From Spirochaetaceae bacterium (GTDB lineage: Bacteria; Spirochaetota; Spirochaetia; Treponematales; Breznakiellaceae), in assembly GCA_031278215.1 (NCBI GenBank), contig JAITKV010000040.1:1-37319 (forward strand): DNA of 37,319 bases, written 5' to 3'. This document shows positions 22,774 to 30,472 of this stretch, in pieces. Below the pieces are notes generated by a model. That model did not search any database. It saw nothing but the letters and a program-made list of their open reading frames with translations, and was not told the DNA's origin. The position numbers were made by a program, and so were the translations under genes. How positions within the stretch are numbered: position 1 is the first letter of the stretch; the number at the start of each line of letters is the position of its first letter.

Positions 22774-23700
22774 ATGGAAAATGCAAAATTTACCGGCAGA
22801 TTTTGCCGTAAATGCCTTTACAGTTCCCTTTCGGTAAGGGATATGATCCGGTTTGTCAAAATGGTGGATCCGGATTACGATATATACAAAAGAAGCGGAT
22901 ACCCCCAGGATCACCCCATTCCCAGCCAGGACGCGGCCGCCCGGATTGTTTCCGACATGATACAGGGGGGCTGCTATATAGATTTTGTGGAACTTTTAAT
23001 CGAGGTGGACAGATCCGGCTACATGGGGCGGCGTTATGAACTTCGGGGCCTGGACGATGTGGTGGGAGACATTATTCAAGCGGGATTCAGCTACGACAAG
23101 ACCACAAGGCAGTTCTTTGAAAACCAGCGGGAAAGGATAAGCCGCAACTGGGGGCGCCTGGTGGACGGGAATGAGCGGCAAATGGCGGTGCTGCGGCTGG
23201 ACATTGCCGGTAATTCCATCCTGGTTAAAGAAAATCCCCGAAACCGCATTGAAAAGGCCTATGGGGATCTGCGGACCATCGTTACCAAGGCCGTGGTATC
23301 ACGGCTGGGCAGGCTTTGGTCCTGGGAGGGAGACGGCGCGCTGGGGGTTTTTATGCTGGGAGACTACAACCGCATGATAGTGCTGGCGGGAATAGAGATA
23401 CTGAACGAAATGTTTTTATACAATAAGACCGCCAACCCCCTTAATTCGGAGCTTAAAATACGGATCTCTGCCCATTCGGGGCCGGTGGTGTACTACGTCA
23501 ACGAAGCGGAATGTCTAAAGTCCGACACGATTAAAAAGGCCGTTACCCTGGAATCGAAAGCGGCGGTTCCCAATTCCCTGGTTATTTCCGAAAGCCTGGC
23601 GGTAACCCGCGAACAGATCCTGCTTGACATTTTTAGCACCGAAAAGAATTCTCCCAGCGGCAAATACCGGTTATACCAGATATGCCAGGAGAAACTATGA
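22774..23700 (+). CDS. Cyclase-like protein A: metal aspartates kept, Asn/Arg lost
   Basis: A 308-residue soluble protein. Residues 1-130 (RFCRKCLYSSLSVRDMIRFV...) have no recognised domain. Residues about 135-300 are a class III cyclase-like domain: Asp143 in LRLDIAGN and Asp187 in WEGDGALGVF have the exact 44-residue spacing of metal-binding aspartates in the other cyclases here, and RISAHSGPVVYY matches the following strand. The usual N-x-x-x-R is replaced by T-x-x-x-K (AVTLESKA), so a homodimer would lack transition-state residues. It overlaps the next gene by 4 bp (ATGA), so the two proteins are probably made together. ATG 22756 is an alternative start; neither has a Shine-Dalgarno. Confidence 0.72.
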   Translation: MENAKFTGRFCRKCLYSSLSVRDMIRFVKMVDPDYDIYKRSGYPQDHPIPSQDAAARIVSDMIQGGCYIDFVELLIEVDRSGYMGRRYELRGLDDVVGDIIQAGFSYDKTTRQFFENQRERISRNWGRLVDGNERQMAVLRLDIAGNSILVKENPRNRIEKAYGDLRTIVTKAVVSRLGRLWSWEGDGALGVFMLGDYNRMIVLAGIEILNEMFLYNKTANPLNSELKIRISAHSGPVVYYVNEAECLKSDTIKKAVTLESKAAVPNSLVISESLAVTREQILLDIFSTEKNSPSGKYRLYQICQEKL

Positions 23701-24713
23701 GTTTATACATTTTTTCCAAAAAAGAAGCTGCCTTGCAGGGGTTTTTTAAAAAGGGGTCCCCGGTTTTTTTGGGCCTGAAGGAACTGCCCAGGCATAAGGC
23801 CCGGGAGGGGGATATTTCGTACCTGGACCTTTCCGGCCTTACCGCCGCGGATGCAAAAAAAACGGCGGCCCAGCTTAAAAAGCGCTGCAAAGATACGCCC
23901 TGGGGCCTCATCGATCCCCGGGGAAGCAGCAAAGACCCCGCGTTGTGGTTTTTTGCCGGGGCTTCCGATTATCTGGGCCCTGGCGCCCTGGCCGGGATTG
24001 ACCCAAAACGGCTTGGAGCCGCGGCTGCATGGCGCCGGGGGCCCCAGGAAGATCCCGCCAAGGGAAAGGATCAATCCGGCCGGAGGGCGCAAGCAGGACT
24101 GCCCAAAACAGGCATTAAACTGCCCGGGGGGGGGATTTCCGGATGGAAAGAAATACCCACAGGGAAGCTTATGCCCTTTTATCTGCTGTACTGTTCCCTC
24201 CGGGGAAAAAGCAGCCTTAGTACCCGGTTTGGAGAAGCGGCCTATACCCAACTACATAAACGCTTTTTAGCGCACCTATCCCAGAATTTTCAAAAAGCGG
24301 AAGGGCTTGTCTGGATGGATTCCGGCAAAGACTGCCTGGTGCTTATTCCCCCCAGGGCAAAGAATGTTGAAGAGGCGGTGGTGGCCTGCATCCGGCTGCT
24401 CCTTTCGGCGCCCATTACCACCATAGAAATTCTAAACCTAAACGTGCCGGTAAATTTTGTTTTTGCCCTCCACTACGGAACCGTAAAATATAAACCGCCG
24501 GGAAAAACCGGCACCGTGGTTTCCGACGCGGTAAATTTTATTTTTCATCTGGGGGCAAAACAGGCCGAACCGGGACGGCTTACTGTTTCCAGCGAGCTTC
24601 CCGACAACACCGTTCCAAAGGCCCTGGAAGACTGGTTTGTCTTCGCGGGGGAATACGAGGGCCGGCAAATCTGGCATACAAAAAAAATCGGATACCTGCG
24701 GCCCTGGATGTAG
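23697..24713 (+). CDS. Cyclase-like protein B: aspartates lost, Asn kept
   Basis: A 338-residue soluble protein. Residues 1 to about 150 are lysine- and glycine-rich and unrecognised. The C-terminal half resembles a class III cyclase domain: LLYCSLRGKSS aligns with FFSDIRQF (Ser at the first metal Asp), VWMDSGKDCLVL aligns with KYIGDAILAL (Lys or a shifted Asp at the second), and VVSDAVNFIFH aligns with VISDAVNLASR (Asn kept, Arg replaced by His). It cannot be an active homodimer by known chemistry, but it could supply the Asn side to protein A. ATG 23697 has AGGAG upstream and overlaps protein A's stop. Family assignment rests on these short alignments. Confidence 0.6.
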   Translation: MSLYIFSKKEAALQGFFKKGSPVFLGLKELPRHKAREGDISYLDLSGLTAADAKKTAAQLKKRCKDTPWGLIDPRGSSKDPALWFFAGASDYLGPGALAGIDPKRLGAAAAWRRGPQEDPAKGKDQSGRRAQAGLPKTGIKLPGGGISGWKEIPTGKLMPFYLLYCSLRGKSSLSTRFGEAAYTQLHKRFLAHLSQNFQKAEGLVWMDSGKDCLVLIPPRAKNVEEAVVACIRLLLSAPITTIEILNLNVPVNFVFALHYGTVKYKPPGKTGTVVSDAVNFIFHLGAKQAEPGRLTVSSELPDNTVPKALEDWFVFAGEYEGRQIWHTKKIGYLRPWM

Positions 24714-24744
24714 GCCCCAATATACCGGCCGGGAAAAGCGCCGC

Positions 24745-25434
24745 CTAAAGCCGCAGGGCCTCTACCATGTAACGGATGTTCGTACTGCCGTCGGGGTTCT
24801 GTTTTTTCATCTCGATTACAAAGATAAGGGCGCCGTTTTGGGGAGCGGCAAGGACCCGGCGGATCCGGTACGAAACAATCCCGGGGCGCCGTATTCCCGC
24901 ATTGCCCACCGTATAGGTCCTAAGGGATCCGTCCCGGTTTATCCGCTCCAGGCTGATAAAAAAAGAAGACCCCTCCCCGGTTCCATAGCCGGACCCTGTA
25001 AGGACCGCCCGAAAAGAAACGGCCTTTTCAAAATCCCGGAATTCAACGGTCCCGGCGCCGGACCAGCCGCCGTTTTCCACGGAAACATACAGTATCTGCC
25101 CTTGGCGAAGGTAGCCGACATTATACCGGTCTGCCAGGGCCGCATTCCTGGCAATAAGCCGGTACAAGGCCCCGGAACCGTCGTGACCTGCGGATACGGA
25201 ACTATCGTGGACATAGGAAATTTTTCCCCCCGGCACATAGTTGTTGGAGAAAACATCAACCGCATATAAATCCGCCCAGGGTACCAGGGTCCCCGACCGG
25301 ATCCCGTATTGTCCAAACATGTAGGTTCTGCCGTCGGCAGAAAATCCCAAATCCACAAAAATCGCCGTATCCCCCCCCCAGAGGGCGCATGCCGTGGGGA
25401 TCAATAGGGCAAGAAGCACGAGTCGTTTATTCAT
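24745..25434 (-). CDS. Predicted secreted protein, DUF2259
   Basis: A 229-residue protein with a signal peptide (MNKRLVLLALLIPTACALWG) and the DUF2259 hallmark of an N-terminal FVDLGFSADGRTYMFGQYG followed by alternating beta strands and an AYVEAL-like end (YMVEALRL). The family has no known activity and is common in treponemes. ATG 25434 has AGGAG six bases upstream. It converges on cyclase-like protein B with a 31-bp gap and is divergent from the next membrane protein. Confidence 0.7.
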   Translation of the reverse strand: MNKRLVLLALLIPTACALWGGDTAIFVDLGFSADGRTYMFGQYGIRSGTLVPWADLYAVDVFSNNYVPGGKISYVHDSSVSAGHDGSGALYRLIARNAALADRYNVGYLRQGQILYVSVENGGWSGAGTVEFRDFEKAVSFRAVLTGSGYGTGEGSSFFISLERINRDGSLRTYTVGNAGIRRPGIVSYRIRRVLAAPQNGALIFVIEMKKQNPDGSTNIRYMVEALRL

Positions 25435-25496
25435 ACCGGTCTCCTTATTTAAATGTCGGTCTTTTCAGAATATCCCTTAAGTACTATGCTTATCCT

Positions 25497-26330
25497 ATGA
25501 CGCTGGCCCAAAGAAACTATTACTTTAAGGGGGGAATTATCCTTTCCGCGTTTTGCTTTTTGTGCCTTATCGCTCTGGCGGGAAAACTGCTTCCCCTGTA
25601 TCCCACGCTGTCCAAGACGGCCCTGTACCGGTCCGGGGGGCTTTTTCAGAGTCTGGTTATCCGGTTTTTTGCCGCCGCGCCCCACGCTCCCTTTGCAAGC
25701 GTCGCGGCCGCGGTGGTTTATGCCCTGGCGGTTTCTATTTTAATATTTGTCTCTTTTGAAAAAACCCAATCGCCGGAGATACTGTTTTTTGGCCTTTTTG
25801 CCCTGTCCTTTACCTTTGAGCTCCTTAGGATTTTACTGCCCCTTCAAAAAATCGGCAATTTTCCTTCGGTCCTATTGGTTTTTGGAACCCGGATCTTGTT
25901 TTTTGGCCGGTTTTTCGGGGTCCTTTCTCTTTTTGTTTCCAGCCTCCATGCGGCGGGGCTGGAAATGCAAAAACAAGGAAAGGTTATCCTTACCATTATT
26001 ATTGCCATCCTGATAATTGCCAGCAGGGTCCCCGTTAACGGGCTGGCCTGGGATTCAAGCCTTACCATGGTCTGCGCCTATTCGTCTATGTTCCGGCTGG
26101 TGGAATACGCGTTAATGGCCATCGCGGTGGTAAGTTTTCTACTGGCGGCCTATACAAAGGGAACCGGGGAATACCTTTTTATTGCGCTGGGGGCCTTTCT
26201 GGTTTCCCTGGGGCGAAGCCTGCTTATCAACGCCGACACCTGGATCCCCCCCCTGCCGGGCTTACTCATGCTCATCGCCGGGACATGGTTTATTACCGGG
26301 CGGCTCCACCAGGTTTATCTGTGGCTATAA
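25497..26330 (+). CDS. Integral membrane protein, unknown function
   Basis: A 277-residue protein with about eight hydrophobic helices spread over its whole length (for example LSAFCFLCLIALAGKLLPLY near the N-terminus and ILTIIIAILIIASRV in the middle). Short charged loops and no recognisable catalytic motif. It could be the membrane half of a signalling system, since its layout resembles seven- or eight-helix sensor modules, but no output domain follows. ATG 25497 lacks a Shine-Dalgarno; TACTAT (25482-25487) lies nine bases upstream, so the mRNA may be almost leaderless. Upstream in-frame codons overlap the divergent DUF2259 gene. Its stop overlaps the next gene's stop by 6 bp, tail to tail. 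Confidence 0.7.
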   Translation: MTLAQRNYYFKGGIILSAFCFLCLIALAGKLLPLYPTLSKTALYRSGGLFQSLVIRFFAAAPHAPFASVAAAVVYALAVSILIFVSFEKTQSPEILFFGLFALSFTFELLRILLPLQKIGNFPSVLLVFGTRILFFGRFFGVLSLFVSSLHAAGLEMQKQGKVILTIIIAILIIASRVPVNGLAWDSSLTMVCAYSSMFRLVEYALMAIAVVSFLLAAYTKGTGEYLFIALGAFLVSLGRSLLINADTWIPPLPGLLMLIAGTWFITGRLHQVYLWL

Positions 26331-26951
26331 AAGAAACTGTACCGCCAAACCGGTAACCAGGGGAATGATGATATTGTCCCAGTCCCGTATGGGAAGCAGT
26401 TCCGCCGCCGTGGCGGCCCCCGCGGCGGTAAGGGCGGTACGCAAGTCGTTTGAAACCAGCCACGCGCTGATAAGGGTCCCCAGAAAGCAGGCCGCGGATC
26501 CTTCCAGGCTTTTATGAAACAAAAAAAGGGGCCGGATCCGGCCAAAAAATTTTCCCGCCAAACTTGCGGTCCCATCGCCAAAGGCCAGAGCATAAATGGC
26601 TATGGCCGCGGTCCGGGGGGGGAAGAGCAGCAGGGATAAAAAGGCCCCCGCGCCAAGGGTTACGGGCCCCAGAACAAAACGCCCCCTGTCCCGTCTGCGG
26701 GAGGCAAAATCCGTAAGGAAAGAAATTAGGGGAATCCGCAGCCCTTTGCACCGCAGGGCTTCCATAAGCCCATAGGCCAGGGTTCCCGCCCCAAGAAAAA
26801 CCAGCGTATATGTCCGGCTAAATTCCGCCATGGACGGGGAAAGGGCAATAAGCAAATGCAGGGCCTTTCGTACCAGTTCCGCACGCCGCCTGTCGGGAAC
26901 CGGCGAAGGACCCCGGCCATCTGATCCGGCACAAGAGGCCAGTCTATCCAT
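26325..26951 (-). CDS. Dolichol/phytol-kinase-like CTP-dependent lipid kinase
   Basis: About 208 residues with a pattern shared by SEC59/VTE5-type kinases and CDP-diglyceride synthases: RKALHLLIALSP, then membrane helices, then FGDGTASLAGKFFG, KSLEGSAACFLGTLISA and ELLPIRDWDNIIIPL. These enzymes phosphorylate a polyprenol, phytol or diacylglycerol with CTP at the membrane. Which lipid is used here is unknown. The start is uncertain: ATG 26951, 26975 and a codon at 27026 are in frame and none has a Shine-Dalgarno. CATACT lies seven bases before ATG 26951, which argues for that one. The sequence AGTATGG/CCATACT around it is an inverted repeat and could be an operator. Confidence 0.72.
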   Translation of the reverse strand: MDRLASCAGSDGRGPSPVPDRRRAELVRKALHLLIALSPSMAEFSRTYTLVFLGAGTLAYGLMEALRCKGLRIPLISFLTDFASRRRDRGRFVLGPVTLGAGAFLSLLLFPPRTAAIAIYALAFGDGTASLAGKFFGRIRPLFLFHKSLEGSAACFLGTLISAWLVSNDLRTALTAAGAATAAELLPIRDWDNIIIPLVTGLAVQFLL

Positions 26952-26988
26952 AGGATTGAGTATGGCACATTCCATACTAATTGGGGAA

Positions 26989-27075
26989 GCCGCCGCAATA
27001 TTCCCGGTTGAAAAACCCCGAAACAAAAGGGGATTTGCACCGGAGCTTTCGTTGTGCGGCGGCGGTTCTTCTTTT
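26989..27075 (+). other. Structured non-coding stretch ending in a T-rich run
   Basis: Nine-base arms GCCGCCGCA (26989-26997) and TGCGGCGGC (27055-27063) enclose a region with its own CCCC/GGGG stem, and TTCTTCTTTT (27066-27075) follows on the plus strand. No plus-strand gene precedes it closely. It may be the terminator end of a small RNA; no clear promoter was found. The rest of 27076-27223 holds nothing recognisable. Confidence 0.25.
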
Positions 27076-27223
27076 ACGGGAACCTCTAAAAATCGGGTCC
27101 AGTTCCCTTATCATATTAGGGTTTTATTGCAGGTTCTATGAGGGCGCTGCCTCCTGTAAAATATGACCTTGGAAGGCGTTGAAGTGGAAAAGGCGGTTTT
27201 CCGCATACATAAAGAAAAACACC

Positions 27224-27239
27224 CTTCTACCGTGTGAAG
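27224..27239 (-). repeat. Stray copy of the tRNA-Val anticodon arm
   Basis: The 16-mer CTTCACACGGTAGAAG (minus strand) is identical to 27299-27314 within the tRNA. It lies 30 nt after the encoded CCA, can form a CTTC/GAAG stem and is followed by GGGTGTTTTTCTTT, so it may serve as the tRNA terminator. Confidence 0.6.
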
Positions 27240-27268
27240 TCGTATCCGGCAGACAAAACAAAACCGGT

Positions 27269-27344
27269 TGGTGGGCGATACTGGATTTGAACCAGTGACT
27301 TCTACCGTGTGAAGGTAGCACTCTCGCCACTGAGTTAATCGCCC
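27269..27344 (-). tRNA. tRNA-Val (anticodon CAC)
   Basis: A complete cloverleaf: acceptor GGGCGAT/ATCGCCC, D-arm ACTC/GAGT, anticodon stem CTACC/GGTAG with loop TTCACAC (anticodon CAC, reads GUG), T-arm ACTGG/CCAGT with loop TTCAAAT, discriminator A and encoded CCA. The 5' leader pairs with the CCA and trailer to extend the acceptor stem to 17 bp (ACCGGTTGGT with ACCAACCGGT). Ten-base inverted repeats CGTATCCGGC (27241-27250) and GCCGGATACG (27369-27378) lie further out. Confidence 0.97.
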
Positions 27345-27379
27345 ACCAACCGGTCATGCCAGAAAACGCCGGATACGCG

Positions 27380-27433
27380 CACTCTCGCCACCGGGTTAAC
27401 CGCCCGCCAACCGGTCATGCCAGAAAACGCCGG
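27380..27433 (-). pseudogene. Degenerate duplicate of the tRNA-Val leader and 5' half
   Basis: This stretch repeats 27319-27372 with a 61-bp period: the same leader (GTTTTCTGGCATGACCGG) followed by an altered first 26 nt of the tRNA (GGGCGGT for GGGCGAT, ACCCGGTGG for ACTCAGTGG). No 3' half follows, so no mature tRNA can form. Between promoter and tRNA it would be transcribed as part of the precursor leader. Confidence 0.8.
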
Positions 27434-27471
27434 GCTGTTTAGCGCACGCCGCTTAGTTTCGGAACAGGCTT

Positions 27472-27501
27472 ATTCTATACTAGTTTATACAGAAAGCGCA
27501 A
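27472..27501 (-). promoter_or_regulatory. Likely promoter of the tRNA-Val transcript
   Basis: On the minus strand TTGCGC (27496-27501), 18 bp, TAGAAT (27472-27477). The transcript would begin near 27465 and run through the degenerate 5' half before the tRNA. Confidence 0.4.
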
Positions 27502-27524
27502 GATGCCTTGGCCCGGCCCATCCG

Positions 27525-28754
27525 TCATGGGGACCCGCTTTCCGGATCCCGGTTTTTGGCATCCTTTTCCACCAGTTCCTGTTCCAGGCGTTTTTCGCCG
27601 GTAATGTCCTGGAGGTTTCCCAGGATAAAAAGCCTGCCTTGACCCCGGTCCACCGGGACAAAGGTACAGCGCAGGACCCTCTTTGCTCCGTCTTTAGGGC
27701 TAACATACACCATCTCGTGAACAGGGTTTAGGCTTTCCAGCATCTTTCCGTCAAGTTTATGGCTGGCCGCCTGGGCCCGGTTAAAGATAAGCACAAAATA
27801 CTCTATAAGGTTTTTAAGCAGCTGTTCCTTTATCTGGGGGCTTAAAAGATCGGTAAACTTTTTTCCGTCCAGGTTGTCTATATCCAAAATGGCTTCCAGG
27901 GCCCGGGAATAATTACTCTGGATAACAAAGTTTTTATCCATAAAAAAAAGCCCCACCCTAAGGGCGTCCTTCATGGCGCTGATTGTATCCCGCTCGTCCT
28001 TTAAATCCCGGGAGATCGCCTCTGCCGCCGCCCTGGCAGTTTCGGCGGCCTCCTTTAGTTCCCGCAGATGCTGATTCTGCCGGTTAACTCCGCGCATCAT
28101 ATACAGATACGCGACAAGGCCCGCCAGCACAAAAACCGCGGATACTATCAATTCCTGCAGGATATGGGGAAAAAACCGCGACGCGATATCGGCCTGGAAA
28201 TCGCAGGCCGCAATTCCCACGGGCTTCCCTGCGGAATTAAGAATCGGGCCGTAGGTAGAAATGGTCCAACCCCATTCACGATCATAGTCAATGCTGCTGG
28301 TTTGTATGGTTTTGGTTTCCAGGGCCCGTAAAACCGGTTCCCGATAATTTTTTATGTCTTCCTCCGCGCCGGGAGGGGAAAAAATTTCGGCGTCCTCCGG
28401 CGTCGAACTGCCGTCGACGACATACCGAAAAACCGTCGCTTCCACCGGCGCCATGGTATAAAGATAAATAACGCTGGTTTCCATTTTAAGGGCCAAAAGC
28501 TTTGCATGAAGCTCCTTAAAATAGGGATCCTCCAGACCGGGATTTTTACTAAGCCGTTCAAAGGAATCTCCATCGATAATTCTCAATGCTTCCTTTATAA
28601 TGGGCATGCCCAACTCGGCGCTGATGGTCTCCGTTAGTCCCATGATTTGCCGGTAAGATGTAACAAGAACCCCTGTGTAAATGGCAACGATAAAAAGGAT
28701 AAAGAAAAATGTAAATCGCCTTTTAAGAGAAAAGTTTTCTGTGGACTGTTTCAT
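27525..28754 (-). CDS. Cache-PAS membrane sensor, probably C-terminally truncated
   Basis: A 409-residue protein: a membrane helix (about 15-35), a periplasmic Cache-like domain (about 40-210, with ETSVIYLYTMAP, YDREWGWTISTYGPILNSAGKPVGIAACDFQ), a second helix (about 220-240), a coiled coil (about 245-285), and a PAS-like domain (about 290-400, MKDALRVGLFFMDKNFVIQ, and FILGNLQDITGEKRLEQELVEK). It stops a few residues after the point where a kinase, HPt, GGDEF or cyclase domain would normally follow. The last residues (NRDPESGSP) look unrelated to a helical linker. The truncation lies next to the rearranged tRNA-Val locus. ATG 28754 has CGGAG at good spacing. It follows dapA by 49 bp and may be the last gene of that operon. 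Confidence 0.75.
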   Translation of the reverse strand: MKQSTENFSLKRRFTFFFILFIVAIYTGVLVTSYRQIMGLTETISAELGMPIIKEALRIIDGDSFERLSKNPGLEDPYFKELHAKLLALKMETSVIYLYTMAPVEATVFRYVVDGSSTPEDAEIFSPPGAEEDIKNYREPVLRALETKTIQTSSIDYDREWGWTISTYGPILNSAGKPVGIAACDFQADIASRFFPHILQELIVSAVFVLAGLVAYLYMMRGVNRQNQHLRELKEAAETARAAAEAISRDLKDERDTISAMKDALRVGLFFMDKNFVIQSNYSRALEAILDIDNLDGKKFTDLLSPQIKEQLLKNLIEYFVLIFNRAQAASHKLDGKMLESLNPVHEMVYVSPKDGAKRVLRCTFVPVDRGQGRLFILGNLQDITGEKRLEQELVEKDAKNRDPESGSP

Positions 28755-28803
28755 TGTATGCTCCGGGGATTTGAATTTGTCAGGAAACAATCCTCCTGTA
28801 CCC

Positions 28804-29715
28804 TTATGGTTTTATGGTAAATCCCGCATCCAGTACGGTTTGCCGCAGCACTTTTTCATTGGCCGCGGAAAGGGGGCCCAGGGGAAGGCGTACGGGGCCC
28901 GAGGGCAGGGCCGCCCAGCCCATGGCGGTTTTTATGGGAACCGGATTGGTTTCGATAAAGGCATGCCTCATCAGCGGAAGCAGTTCGTAGTGAAGGCTGC
29001 GGGCCTCCGTAAAAAGGCCGTTCAGACAGGCCTTTACCAGGGCCGCAACTTTTCCGGGGACCAAATTTGAAATAACCGAGATAAGCCCGTCGCCCCCCAG
29101 GGCCAGGAGGGGCAGGGTAAAGTTGTCGTCCCCGGAAAGGACCCAAAAGGGATTGGCGCCGCCCTTTCGGGGCAGGGCGATCCGTTCAATTATTTCCATC
29201 ATCTGGATAATGTCGCCGGAAGATTCTTTAACCCCCACGATGCCCGGAATGTCCGCAAGTTTTTCCATAAGAGACACCGGAATGTTTCGTCCGGTCCGGG
29301 AGGCAACGTTGTAGATAATCACCGGCAGTCCCGCCGCGGCGGCAACTTCAAAGTGTCGTATCATGCCGGAATCGTTGGGTTTATTATAGTAGGGGCTTAC
29401 CACCAGAACCGCATCGGCCCCCAGATCCCGGGCCCGTTTTACATAGCCCTCCATGTGCCTGGTGGAATTAGACCCGGCCCCGATGATCAAGGGCGCCCGG
29501 CCTGCGGTTTCTTTTACCGCTAGTCTAATAAGCTTTTCTTCTTCGTTATCATCCAGGGTTGGGGTCTCGCCGGTGGTACCCAAGGGTACTAGCCCGTTAA
29601 TGCCCGCTTCTATCTGGAGGGCGATAAGCCGGCAAAAGCCGTCGTAGTCAACCGTTCCATCGTCCTTCATCGGAGTAATCAGGGCCGTATAGGCGCCCTT
29701 AAATTCTTTGTTCAT
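28804..29715 (-). CDS. dapA: 4-hydroxy-tetrahydrodipicolinate synthase
   Basis: A 303-residue class I aldolase with the DapA motifs: GTTGETPTL (residues 46-54), SPYYNKP (107-113), YNVASRTGRN with catalytic Tyr135 and substrate-binding Arg140, and GVKESSGD with Schiff-base Lys163. It condenses pyruvate with aspartate semialdehyde, the first committed step to diaminopimelate and lysine. Length fits the family. ATG 29715 overlaps the dapB stop by 4 bp (ATGA), so the two are translationally coupled. Other members of the fold (N-acetylneuraminate lyase) are less likely given the neighbours. Confidence 0.94.
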   Translation of the reverse strand: MNKEFKGAYTALITPMKDDGTVDYDGFCRLIALQIEAGINGLVPLGTTGETPTLDDNEEEKLIRLAVKETAGRAPLIIGAGSNSTRHMEGYVKRARDLGADAVLVVSPYYNKPNDSGMIRHFEVAAAAGLPVIIYNVASRTGRNIPVSLMEKLADIPGIVGVKESSGDIIQMMEIIERIALPRKGGANPFWVLSGDDNFTLPLLALGGDGLISVISNLVPGKVAALVKACLNGLFTEARSLHYELLPLMRHAFIETNPVPIKTAMGWAALPSGPVRLPLGPLSAANEKVLRQTVLDAGFTIKP

Positions 29716-30470
29716 GGCAGTATATCCTTTAACACATCATCCATGGTAAAAACTCCCCGGCGTCTGCCGCCTCCGTCAGGGGCCGGGGAACTTACAAGCC
29801 ATTCTGCGGCAATCACCGCCCCCAGGGCAAATCCTTCCCGGCCGCGGGCGGTATGGGTTATTTCTATGGTATCTGAAGGAGAATCAAAAATCAGGGAATG
29901 TATTCCGGGCAGGGAGCCTACCCGCAGGCTGCTAAAATGAACGGCGTCTTTTTCCGGCCTGTCCCCGTCCTGTTCCCACAGCACCTTTTTTTTCCGGGTC
30001 ATGGCAGACAGGATCCGTTCCATAAGAATCTTTGCGGTTCCCGAAGGGCTGTCCGCTTTTTTATTATGATGGGCTTCCAGGCCCCCCACGTCGTATTCTT
30101 CAAAGGGATCCACCAGGGCCGCCGCATAGGCGCCAAGGCGAAAAAAAATATTCACCCCCAGGGAAAAATTCGAGGACCACAGAAGGGCGCCCCCCCCTGC
30201 TTCCACCGCCGCCGCCACTTCGGGCAGCCTGTGGTACCAGCCCGTGGATCCCGAAACCACCGCCATTCCCGCCCCCGCCGCGGCCTTTATGTTTTCCGCC
30301 GCGGTTCCGGGGCCGGTAAATTCCAGGAGTACATCCGCCTTAGAAGGTTCATAGGCTTCGCCGGGCCTGCTTGCCGGATCCAGCACCGTAACGATGCGAT
30401 GCCCCCTGGAACCGCAGACCGTTTCCAGAACCGGCCCCATTTTTCCGTAGCCAATTAAGCCTATATTCAC
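29712..30470 (-). CDS. dapB: 4-hydroxy-tetrahydrodipicolinate reductase
   Basis: A 252-residue reductase with a nucleotide-binding GLIGYGKMG at the N-terminus, VSGSTGW at about 72-78, SNFSLGVN at 100-107, and the catalytic EAHHNKKADSPSGTAK with His134, His135 and Lys138. It reduces the DapA product with NAD(P)H. Translation starts at GTG 30470, with AAAGGA upstream, two bases after the lysC stop. The order lysC-dapB-dapA with such tight spacing indicates one transcript. Confidence 0.93.
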   Translation of the reverse strand: MNIGLIGYGKMGPVLETVCGSRGHRIVTVLDPASRPGEAYEPSKADVLLEFTGPGTAAENIKAAAGAGMAVVSGSTGWYHRLPEVAAAVEAGGGALLWSSNFSLGVNIFFRLGAYAAALVDPFEEYDVGGLEAHHNKKADSPSGTAKILMERILSAMTRKKKVLWEQDGDRPEKDAVHFSSLRVGSLPGIHSLIFDSPSDTIEITHTARGREGFALGAVIAAEWLVSSPAPDGGGRRRGVFTMDDVLKDILP

Positions 30471-30472
30471 CG

